A stretch of 64,000 nt of DNA from Bursaphelenchus xylophilus. Its lineage: Eukaryota; Nematoda; Chromadorea; Rhabditida; Aphelenchoididae. The translations under genes were made by a program, and so were the position numbers. The stretch spans positions 8,680,001 to 8,744,000 of the forward strand of contig CAJFCV020000006.1 of assembly GCA_904066235.2 (NCBI GenBank). Direction: 5' to 3'. Shown here one piece after another: positions 1 through 10,910 of this stretch (positions are counted from its first letter, which is position 1; every line of letters starts with the position of its first letter). The notes under the pieces are model-generated. The model worked only from the letters and a program-made list of their open reading frames with translations. It had not been told where the DNA came from and did not search any database.

Positions 1-903
1 CCAGGAAACGCTGCGGACGCATAAGAGATGAACTTCAAACAAGGATATGGCTCTGTAAAACAAAATCATTATCTTTTTGTTCCTGATTTACAAAAAAAAC
101 CTTTTAAGGATTACAATCCGGTGCATTTATCTTTAAGTTTGAAATCACTGCTTTGATGCCTTAATCGACCTGTTTCAAACCTGATGTCTCCGCATTAACA
201 CAAACTCTGCAACTTCTACAAGTTTGCCGGTTTCCGCACCCACCTATTGTCCTCTTTTTCCGTCACACTTGGCTCCATTTCGTAATAACTTTCTACCATT
301 TACGACAATGGTGTTTCTTAAACTGCATTTTGTTTTTTTTATCTTCTCAACTCGTAAATTACTCGCTTCCGTCGGCTACTCAGCTTTTTCAATACAAAGC
401 CAAGGCGAAGTCGCACGTATCCGTGGCGTCGCGGCTCGAACAAATTCATCACAATTACCTCCTTATTCAGCTGAGATCGACTTCGTTACGTCAGATGTCA
501 AGGTTACCGTTATCTTTGCGAAGGAATTCGCGCGCATCCCAACGCCCTCGTCATCGGACCTTGTTTTTTCAGCGAGGGTTTCACTCGATGCATATCGCCC
601 CAATCTTTCCATTGATTTTTCGTGGAAGCATCCGGTTAGGTGTTGGGAGCAAGATCAGTTTAGATGCGAGGATTGATTGGGAGGGAAGTTGGTCTTGAGT
701 ACGATTGCAATGAGATTGGATCACTAATTACCGCTCAAAAAGGCATCAATGACAACAGTGTGAAAACATTGTGAAAGCTTTGCATGAGAGACGTCGAGGA
801 CGGACCGGCAAAGGGAATAGGTTATTTTTGCCCATTGCTGCCAATGTTGTGTGCAAAATTTTGAACTTTGATAGAAATGTTTCTTTCTCTTGAAATCATG
901 CTA
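1..903. other. No gene supported
   Basis: AT-rich stretch before the first transposon. Short open frames at about 224-698 overlap each other in different phases and show no conserved motif or convincing splice context, so no gene is called. The window may begin inside an intergenic region. Confidence 0.5.
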
Positions 904-2377
904 TAGTGGCTGACAAAAATTTCTTTCCACGTCGTATCTCGGGAACCGCTGGGCCTAGAACCTCCAAATTCGGCATAGAAACATCCTGGGACAATCTAAC
1001 ACCATACCCAAAAAATCATATCATTTGATGCACTTTCAGTGCACTTTTTATCCAAAAGGCAAAAAACGGGATGACAAAATTTTCTTTCCACTTTAGAAAA
1101 ACGTTTGTAAATCATAAGCCAGAGGGCGCTAAGGCATGATTGTGGTATCGTTGTGTTCATGAAGGAGTCCTCTCTTGATCCGTGTCACAATTTTACAATA
1201 GTTTTCGTTTGTTCGCCCTTGGGCGTCTGTTCATCGTCGCCTTGTCCGTTTTCAGCTAAACTCTTGGCCAGAAAAGCTTGCAGAAGGCCCAAGGAGACGA
1301 AACTGCCCTTATTAAATCTGGTATTTATGGTTGCAACATTGTTTACTCCGGCAGTACAATTAGATTTAATTTAAGCGTGTTGCATAGGAAAATGTGCACT
1401 TCCAGAGTTCTCGTTACCAGAAAATTACGTTATTATGGGAACACTTCAGACAATTCAAGTAACTTTTTTTGCTGATATGTTTTCTATGATACTACAGCCT
1501 TAAAAAATAGTGACGATTTTAGTCTCTGATGTCGCGTTTAGGTTTGAGCAGAAGAAAGATTCCGCATGCCCCATGTGCAAAATTTGCAACCCTAAGCTTC
1601 CCGCGCAAGCAACTTGTCGTGCCAAAAACGTTAAAGGCAGGACAAAGTCAATGTATTAAGGTAGTCTGGTAGTCAAAAGTTCCAATATGTCAAGCTTAAG
1701 TAATGCCAATTCCTCCCCGTAATATAATGCAACAACCTGCGTTACTAAAGACGACATAGACCAGAGGGGGGTAAGATAAGGTAGTAGATTTCAACACAGA
1801 CTGTCGTATAATACCTGAAATGCGCCATATGTCTAGTAAACGCATGTTATTTGGACTTTTCCATTCTGTACATAAGCGATTTTCTGGTTTCGCGAACCCT
1901 GGAAGTGCACATTTTACACTTAAATTGAATCTAATTTTACTGCCGGTGTAAACAATGTTGCAAACATAAATAGCAGATTTTTTAACGGCAGTTTCATCTC
2001 CTTGGGCCTTCTGCGAGCTTCTGGGCCACGAATTTGGCAGAAAACGGACAAGGCAACGATGGGCAGACGCCCAAGGGCGAACAAACGAAAGGTCCTGTAA
2101 AATTGTGCCACGGATCGAAAGAGGACTTCTTCGCGATCACAACGACACCACAATCATGCCATAGCGCCCTCTGGCTTATGATTTACAAGCGGTGGAAAGA
2201 AAATTTTGTCATCACGTTTTTGCCGTTTGCATAAAAAGTGCACTGAAAGTGCATCAACTGATATGATTTTTTGGGTGTGATGTTAGATTGCCCCATAATG
2301 TTTCTATGCCGAATTTGGAGGTTCTAGGCCCAACGGTTCCCGAGATATAGGTGGAAAGAAAATTTTGTCAGCCACTA
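904..2377. mobile_element. Long-TIR (foldback) element, TA target, copy 1
   Basis: The two ends are long inverted repeats. The left begins TAGTGGCTGAC and the right ends GTCAGCCACTA, each flanked by TA (902-903 and 2378-2379), the target duplication of Tc1/mariner-type insertions. Arms are roughly 500 bp around a unique core. A close relative, with the same arms and core order, lies at 35325-36813 inside a protease gene. No transposase reading frame is visible; the short open frames inside the arms are antisense copies of one another. Probably non-autonomous and mobilised in trans (inference). Confidence 0.85.
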
Positions 2378-2879
2378 TAGATCTATTCAAAGCTCAGAAA
2401 ATCGTCCAATATTTGCTCCCTTTCCACTTGCTGGAAAAAGACGTGGTTGTTTCTGCAAACTGGGAATCTCAAAAATATCTTTGAAAAATTTATCTCAATT
2501 TATCCCCAGACTCATAAAAAAACCAGTACGTCGCATCTCCATCAATTCCCTGTGGATTTTACTTGAAACTTCCTGATGTGAGCAATTTGCCAAACAGCAA
2601 CATAAACACGATTTGTTTTATCCATTTCTTCATCGCCCTCAAATTGACAATCAATTCAACCCAAGGAAGTCAACACCTTGAGACTGGATTTCTCATTTTT
2701 CAAATCCCGAAAAAAGTGGAATTTGAAACAAAAAGGTGAGTAAAAGGGGAGAAGAAAAAAGGTCATGTTCCATCGCATCATTTGAGTGATTGGAAAAGCA
2801 AAATTTAATCTGTTCAAATTCCGCCTGCCAACTCTCATCACCTCTTTTCGTTTTTTCTTGGCATTTGGCCCATTTAATT

Positions 2880-5190
2880 ATGGCCAAAGAGCTCGGCCCA
2901 ATATTTGGCTACGACGTGGTTGTTGGAGATGACAATTTAAATATTGAGGAGAGATTACAGAGGAAAGAAATTTGTGGGCTATGGAGGAGAGTTGTGGAGG
3001 AGGAAAATGGACTGCCGGAGGAGCTGAAGGAAAAGGAAAATGTGAACTTGTTGAAGTATTTAACGGAGTTTCCAAGGAGCTTGGTGTTGAAAGAAGTAAG
3101 TTGGACAGCCGAACGAGTTGAAACGCTTTAAATACCTTTCGATCGTTACCGCAAAGTGCGAGATCGGAGATGTGTCGTTCGAAAACGTAATCAAAATTAA
3201 TGCCAAATCGCACAGTTGCCTGTTAATCATTTTGCCCCAAAGATTCCCTTAATTTTGTATATTATTCTTTCAGAATGACACCTCCATCTACATTGATGCA
3301 GTTGTCATAACGCATCCAACGTTATCCTCGACTTCTTCTTCGACAGGCCAGTTTTTCATTCAAAAGCAAAGCTTTGCATTACCAGTGGGCTCCACATATC
3401 GCAAACTCCTTGAAGTATTGCAAAGCATCAGCAAGGATTGTGCTAATGATTGTCTTATATACAAAAATATGTCTGAGAATCCAGTCGAACTAGAAGAAAC
3501 AGCAGAAAATGGAATCCATCTTGTTTATATGCCAACAGCCGATGTTGATGATACAAAAGCTCCGTTAAAATTTGAGTTCAACATCATTAACGAGTACAGC
3601 GCCACCTCTTTTATTGGTGCGATTTTGAGAGATTTCATGGAAGTTTTGTTCGACTGGGCTGAGGATTTTGGAAAACTTCAAGATCATTTAATAAAGCATC
3701 GGTTGTTGGCGCAGAAACTGTTTCGAAAGTACGATGGAGCGGTGAAGATCTTCGGAAAATCTAATGACACCTGGGTGGAGGTTGACGAAGGATTTGTAAA
3801 GGCCCTAAATGCGTCAGGTAAGCTATTGTCATAAGAACTAAAATTCCACCTTTGGCCTACAAACACGATACTAGCCATAAGTCAAGGGCATGTCTAACAA
3901 AATTTTTGTATAGATTTTGTATCAAATTTTTACTTGAAGTCGGACTGTTGAAGTTTGGTAGCTTTCTCTTTTAAAAAGCTAACCTCAAATTTGTAGATTG
4001 TAGGCAAATTTTTGGACAACACAAACAACCTTCTTTATGGAAAACGTATTTTCAGAGTCATCTCGTCCCGTTCTCCAAGCAGCAATTGATTCACGGTCGA
4101 CAAAAATCGATGTCTTTTGGACATCCGTCTATTATAACGGACCTTCACTCAACTGGAATTTCACCAAATTGTCGCAAGAGTCAATCTTGAAAGTCATCAA
4201 CCGTCTTCAAGAAACTCTCGACTCGATCGACATCTGCAGTGACAAAATTCTAACTATCCAACTTCAGAAAGAATCTCTTACATCTGAAGAATTCAAAGTT
4301 TTACAAAATTTTGATGAGGAATTAGAAGTCCGCCTGAATTGGGATCCGAAATTCGTTGAGAAATGGGCTGACGTTGAGCTGAAGCGCTGCGATTATTTGA
4401 ATAAGCTGGATCTTCAGATCTTTCAAAACATCGAAGACCAAATTCCTCTGCTGAAAAGTCAAAACGAAAAGTGTTTTGAACTTCTAAGACGCGCTGAAAA
4501 AACCAAGCTCGAGGATCTTCGACGTGCCTTATATTCAACGCTGATTCTGCTGGAAAAGGCCGAGAAATCGCTGGAAATTGTAAAAAACGAAAAGCCCGAT
4601 AATTATCATCGTTTGAAAGCCGAGCTAACGATCGCTCAGAAGAATGTTCAAATATTGGAAAAACTAGTGCCGTTGTTGAAGAATCTGGAGTTGTATAGAG
4701 AAGCCAAAGAGCGATACGAGAAGATGATCCGGATAAAGTTGGCTCAGCAACATGTAAAGAAAAAGAAAAATGCGGAGGTAAGTAGATGAATATTACACTT
4801 CATTTTACATATACTGATCCATGATTGACATACCTTGAGATATGTAGGGTCAACACTGACCCATAACCTTTGAAGCCTTCTCTGGAAACAACCAAATTCT
4901 AGACGATTTTTCGCTTCATTTCCTTCGTTGCAAAACATTTAAAATATTCTTTTCAGAACCTCCGGAAGAGCTTTGAAATTTACAAACGATCCGATGAGAC
5001 CCTGGTTCAGACCTTGAACGAAATAAATCGCCTTTCCCGTCCCGAGGCCACTCACAAATACTCGATGGATTTGAAAGTCGGTGAGCTGGGAGTGAGGATC
5101 AATAAATGCCTGGCTGTCAAGAAGAATGGGCTCCTGGATAGACTTCGGAGATTTTTGAAAAACCTGAGGACTTGGAAAAATAAAAAATAG
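2880..5190 (+). CDS. Unrecognised 571-aa coiled-coil protein
   Basis: Four exons close in frame: 2880-3095, 3274-3817, 4056-4777 and 4967-10 (that is, 4957)-5190, giving 571 residues. All introns are GT-AG with TTTCAG-type acceptors. I do not recognise the family. The N-terminal third is mixed alpha/beta-like with a Ser/Thr patch near residue 95. From about residue 330 on it is rich in Leu, Glu and Lys with heptad-like spacing, and ends in a basic tail. There is no signal peptide or membrane segment, so it is probably intracellular. The start at 2880 is the first ATG before the open frame. The next gene is 4.5 kb away and gives no functional context. Confidence 0.7.
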
Positions 5191-5479
5191 AAATCGAGTT
5201 TCGGTAGTCTTTGATGGATATTTGGGGGTGTAAAATAAAGTTTGATGACGTTTTTTGTGATTTTTTTTATTTTGAAAAAATTTTAATTTTTAAAATTTGC
5301 GCGCCAACAGATATTTTTTGTTTGATAACAAATTGGTCGTATATAAAACTGCCCCCATCCACTTATGCAATTGTATGTAAAGCGTACGATTGAAGGTCCT
5401 CGGAGAGCTCTCTTATGATCACTTTAGAGTTTTTGGGTAAACAAATAAAATAAAATGGAGGGAGAGATTTGCGATAAAA

Positions 5480-7060
5480 TAAGAGTGAAGACAGAAGATT
5501 TCGGAGGAAAATTTTGAAAATTTTTCGAATTCACTTTTTTTTCGATTTTGGAGTAAAAATTTTTTTTACTCCCAAAAATGCCAAAAAAAAAAGTAAACAC
5601 GAAGTTTACTCCAAAATTTGAAAAAAATTTTGATTTTCGGGAGTAAACTGGGAGTTTACTCGCCGGGGCCGAGAAATCGAATGGCGGCGAGTAAATCTGG
5701 ATTTTGCTCGCTTCCAATGCCGAATCCTGACTGGGAGCCTCCCAGTCAGGAATCCCGCGATTCCTGCAGTCAGGAATGTTTTTGACTGGGCGGCCTCCAA
5801 ATCGACATCCCAGTCACCTGAGACGAAGAAACGGGGCACGTCAAGAAAAAATAAAACAAAAGCGCTCAAGCAATGAAAAATTCTTGGCATTCTGTTTCGG
5901 CGAAAGAATAATTTTTTGCTCCAAAGATAGCCTGATTACACGATGAAGATGGGGTAGAATGGGGTTATTGCATACATAAATTTGAAGCTGGGCTCCTGCT
6001 TAACCTGAATATATATATTTCATATAAAAAATCGGTCGTCTTCTATCTGTTTGAAGCCTAAACTAACAACGCCTAAAAAATTTTGCGATTTCGAGGATTT
6101 CTCTAAGATTTTCCCTCGCCCCTATTTGAAGTTTCGTGGAAACATAGTCTGGAACAAGGCGGATTTTTTGAGCCTAAAACGAAAAAAATCAAATGAGCCA
6201 GTTTCGAGATAGAAAATCTCTTCATTTTGCGCAATATTTCGCCTTTCCTCTGACCTCGTCCAAAAAAACTGTCATTGAGACGGATTTTTTGGACACTTCC
6301 ATAAGCGGAAACAGAATGCCAACTTTCGTGTTGATAGATAACCCTTTGAGCGCAAAATCTTGACGTGCGGGGAGAAAAAACGAAGAGAGCGAGAGAAACG
6401 CGCGCTATTTCGTGCTCTCTCTGCCTCTCTGCGCCCTCTCCTCGTTTCCCGCTCTTTCGCTCTCTCTCTCCTTTTTTGCGCTCTCTCGCTCTTTCTCCCG
6501 AAAAAGAGAGAGAGCGCGAAACGGAAAGAAGGCGCTGAGAGGCAGAGACAGCACGAAATAGCGCGCGTTTCTCTCGTTCTCTTCGTTTTTTCTCCCTATT
6601 TCTTCGTCCTAGTCAACAGTTATTGACCCCTCACCCAGTCAAGAATCGCGGGATTCCTGAATGGACCACAGTCAGGAAGTTTTGACTGTACGAAGAGTCA
6701 GGAACCCCGCGAATCCTGACTGGAGCCTCCCAGTCAGGATTCGGCAAAATTTTTCGAAAGTTAGGCGCGAATTACTAACGCAGATAAAAAAATTTTTTGC
6801 GCCCAGGGGTCAACTGTTCCTCGGGAGTAAACTCTGGATTTACTCGCCGGCACCTTCGGCGAGTAAATTCTGAGTTTACTCCAAAAAAAGGCGAAAAAAA
6901 GTAAACTCGGAATTCACTCCAAAAATGGAAATTTTGAAAGCTATTTCGATTCCTACTCGCCGACCCATAAAATTTCTCGATTTTTACTCTCTTTTTCAAA
7001 AAAAAGTGAATTCGAAAAATTTTCAAAATTTTCCTCCGAAATCTTCTGTCTTCACTCTTA
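5480..7060. repeat. Composite inverted-repeat (foldback) element
   Basis: The left end (about 5480-5545) and right end (about 6998-7060) are reverse complements, sharing a run around GAAGACAGAAGATTTCGG. Nested pairs occur further in: repeats of GAGTAAA/TTTACTC, and blocks of CCTGACTGGGAG with its complement near 5727-5760 and 6640-6745. No coding frame is credible. Exact ends and target duplication are unclear because flanking homology peters out in A/T runs. Confidence 0.65.
6371..6597. repeat. Nested palindrome rich in GAGAGCGAGAG
   Basis: The arm starting GGAGAAAAAACGAAGAG near 6371 is matched by its complement ending near 6597, folding back over about 100 bp per arm. Arms include GCGCGCTATTTCGTGCT and its complement, with a CT-rich loop. 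It sits inside the larger inverted repeat at 5480-7060 and looks like a separate MITE or a secondary palindrome. No target duplication could be defined. Confidence 0.6.
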
Positions 7061-9697
7061 AATGGAGAGGGGAAACGGAACGGAAAATAAAAAATATGAC
7101 GCGGAATTTTGACGTGAATGATTTGTATTTTTTTTTTTGGTTTGGGCTACAGTAATCAACTCTTTGTGAATTTCGAAAAATTTGTCATTGTTTGTCCCAA
7201 AAATTACACTATGCGTGCCACACCCTATTTATCAGGTGGTGTACGTGACTCTATAAAATTTTTTCAACATTCTGCATACTCTAACGATGTCATATCAATT
7301 TTACAGCATTTTTATCTAATGATTCCGCAAGCACAACAACAAAAATTTTGATTAGTGTGTTTTATGGTCGCAAATGATCTACAAAGAGCTGATGGCAGTC
7401 AATGTCTTTGATGATTGATCTTGTTTTTCATTACTAGTTTGAGTATATTATCAATGAAAATTATTAGACTCTGACAAACAAATATTTTTTTGTTTTTTTG
7501 TTCTTACGTATTTTTTCCGCTTTACACTTGCAGATATCTCAGCTGCGCCTGAACGGAGCGACTAAAATTCTTAGTTAGGAATTGATAGGTCCTAAAAATT
7601 TCCGTTACACTTCCATTGCAACGGAATGGTATGTAACCTCTTATGTAAGGTTGTCGCTGTACATACATCTATGTATCTGCTCTGACAATAACAATGAGAT
7701 AAATTCTGAACTCTGCCCATTAGGAACCTTCAAAACATGCGGCAATCCTTGCATTTTTTAACTAATTAGCCATATAACTCTACATTTCTGTATCTCCCAC
7801 CTAATGGACGTCAATGGGCCACACCTCCCTATGGCTCTCTCCCGTATAAAAAGAGAACGGAAAAGCCCTGATCAAGGGTTTCGGGTTTTGCATTTGAGAC
7901 AGGGGAAATCACATAAATTTGTGATAAGGCGACACAATTCGCATTTTGGTCGTTGGTTTTGTGGCAGAGACAAAAAAAAGTTTTATGTACATGTGGGATC
8001 GAACTGAGTTTTAATTGTATATTTTTGTGTAAAACATGGATGGTTAGTTTTGTTTTGTTTTATTGAAAATTCGATCTTTGAAAGAGTTATTTTTTTGTTT
8101 ATTTTTTTTTTTGTTAAAAGATTGCGAATAATTGTAAGGATAGTTACCAAAACATTTACCAAAAATCCATGGTTATTTCTGCAAAGCGCATGCCAGAAAT
8201 CTCGCGGATATCTTATAAAAATTCAAACTAATTTTGAGCAAATCTGAGCATTGAATTGAGCCCTCAATCTTAAAAAAATTTGTTTTTTCTATTTTCCTCG
8301 TAAAAATGCTACTTCAGACCATTTTTCTCAAAAACTTCGAAACCCTGTTTAACTATGAGGTAACTACACATTCGGAAGCAATTACTCCAAGAATTGTCTG
8401 AATATTTTCTCCGTAACAGACCTGGGGTTTCCCAGGCCCCATTAGGCAATAATAGATGCCTTAAAATGTCCCAAAATATAAAAAAGGGAGCAAAAAACGC
8501 CTCTGTTTCAAGATGGCAAAATTGTCAGGGATTGTTTAGATTTTGGAATACCTTTTCATTAGTTTTTGTAAGTAACGAAATTTGAGTATTTCGGAGCTTT
8601 TTCATTGTCATTTGTTGGGTATTCGATTACCGTTCGATTGTTTGATTGAGCTAAAGTTGTAGGTTAAATAGAAGGTTATTTAGTTGAGATTTGAAGGGTT
8701 TTGAAGTAAAAAGAGTGGGTAGATTACTGTAACGAGATGATTTTAATTTTTGAAATGACGAGAGAGTATGGAAAATGACATCATTTTCCGAAATGAAAAG
8801 ATAGGCACTCCCAAGAAAGCGTCGCTATAAATTTTGTATATTTTTTAGAGCGCAATTTTCGTATACTTTAGAGCCTTACCACATATACCCAACAAAGTTC
8901 ATGAAGCACTCCGATTTCCAACAATTCTTATCTCACCCTCAATTATCGCCATGCCCTGTCCCTTCCTCCTTCTGCTTTCTTTTGACGTCGTTTCCAATAA
9001 TTTTCGACAAGATCAGTTTTTATGGTTTCCTTATCAATTTGTGTCTTTCGCAAGCTAGAATTTTCAACATGATATGTGGTTTTGACAATGCTATTTTGCA
9101 CGTAAAATTTGAGGGTTTTATAACCGCGGAAAAGGTTCGAAAAAGGAATGTTTGTTCCGGAGAACGTCCAAATTTATTTGTAGAACAAAGTGATGATTTT
9201 GTGTTGGGGTTTGGTGTAAGTAGGTGTTATAGCACAGGATATATGCCTGTCTAATAGGAGAGTGATTTGATAAGGAGCATGGTGAGTCAGAACTGTGTCA
9301 TATATAAGGTAGAATTAAAAAATTTGCCGGCAACAAAGACATGTCTTGAAAAAGTCTTTTATTACGTCCTTGTAAGTGTTTACTGCCTTGAAACTAATTT
9401 CCTTAACCGAAGACTACCTAAAACAGTTTGTTTCCTCTTTTATTAGCTCTTCAAAACAACTGTATTTTTATTTGCAACTCATGTTTTTCCTCTTTTCCCT
9501 CATAGTTTGACACCGTGATCAGAGGGAAAACAACTGTGCGCACAAACTCCAATTCGAGAGTCCTCTAAATATACTAAGAAACTACGCAACGACATCTGCC
9601 GGTTTATAGCTCACAGATAATCCGTGTCTTTTTGGGAGAATTTTGTATTTTTGTTTTTTATAATGTTCTTGTTTTCAGGTTAGATAGTCAGTAAACC
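7061..9697. other. Intergenic, no gene supported
   Basis: AT-rich, with several short open frames in different phases (for example 8901-9254) but no recognisable domain and no splice-linked partner exon. The last 100 bases before 9698 contain a TTTTCAG acceptor at about 9673-9679, 19 bases before the cytochrome b561 ATG, which is either a 5'UTR intron or a trans-splice site. Confidence 0.5.
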
Positions 9698-10851
9698 ATG
9701 CACATTCAGTCGGCATACTTGCCGCCAACGATAATCTTTGTTGTCGCCCATATTTGTGGTATTATTGCCTTGATTTTGGTGGGAATATGGATGAACTTTG
9801 ATGGAAAAGGGTAAGCTTTCGGACCACCTATTGCTGTGGATGTTGTCCTTAATTTTCATTTCTATTGAAAGAAAACAAATTTGTGTTACTTCTAAATCAA
9901 TATCTTTCCAGATTTGCCCTCCGCGAGAACCCAGCCCTTGAATTCCGCTGGCATCCCATTTGCATGTCGTTATCGCTCCTCTTCCTCAATGGCGAAGCAA
10001 TTATGGTATATCGAGGTCTTCGACAAGTCAAGAAGATCTACACCAAAGCAGTGCACGCCGTTCTCCATTGCATCTCCTTTATCATTATGGTGCTCGGTCT
10101 AAAGGCCGTCTGGGATTACCATGATTACAATGTCACCCCCACAGGGCAACCGGCCCCCATTCCGAACGCAAAAACTCCTCATTCTTGGGTTGGTCTGGCT
10201 TGTGCTTCCTTATACGGATGTCAATTATTGGCCGGATTCCTCTCCTTCTATGTCCCACAAACCCCTCTTCATATCAGACAAACTGTGATGCCCTTTCATC
10301 GAGCTGGCGGCTTGGTGATTTTCGCATTTTCCCTGGGCGCAGTAATTATGGGAACTGCGGAGAAATCAGCGTGGGCATGTAAGTGATGACTTTACAACAA
10401 GGGAATCTCATCTGTTTTCAGTACATTGCCCACCCGAATACGGAAACAATATTTGCCCGGAGAACTTTGTCATCAATTTCTTCTGCCTGGCAGTGCTGGC
10501 TTATGGGGCTTGCGTCTTTTTGTTGGTAAATTATCTTTTGATTTTTCACAACTCCAAACTTCAAGATGATTTTAAAATTTTTGATTTTGAGGGTGTTATT
10601 GCTCTGCCATTTTGCATTTTTACGGAAATTTTTAATCTATTTTTTGCACATGGGTGAACCTCTTTATAAGCCGTCAACACGTTCTGATACTTGCAAAATA
10701 CTTTTTTATTTTTCAGGCCGCCGTTCCCGGATGGATTCGTCACCCACTTCCCTCAGAAATCATTGGCCAATCAGCGACCGTTCCCTCAAATGGAACTCAC
10801 AGTGAAGTCCACTTTGTACATACAGAACGAGTAACCTCTACGAGTTATTAA
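9698..10851 (+). CDS. Cytochrome b561 (transmembrane electron carrier)
   Basis: Four exons: 9698-9810, 9912-10378, 10422-10525, 10717-10851, giving 272 residues, the usual length for animal cytochrome b561. About six hydrophobic helices are visible. Conserved histidines that would ligate the two hemes lie in RWHP, in AVHAVLH, in TPHSW and in PFHRAGG. Known members pass electrons from cytosolic ascorbate across vesicle or plasma membranes to ferric iron or monodehydroascorbate. A TTTTCAG acceptor just upstream of the ATG fits spliced-leader trans-splicing. The gene converges tail to tail with the O-acyltransferase-like gene, 59 bases apart. Confidence 0.93.
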
Positions 10852-10910
10852 ATCGCTTTTATTCGAATTCTTCGAAAAAATATACATATATAAAAAATGT
10901 TTAGATTTCT

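Noticed and set aside
8901..9254. 117-codon open frame
   Set aside because: No domain, AT-rich composition like flanks, and no splice-linked exon.
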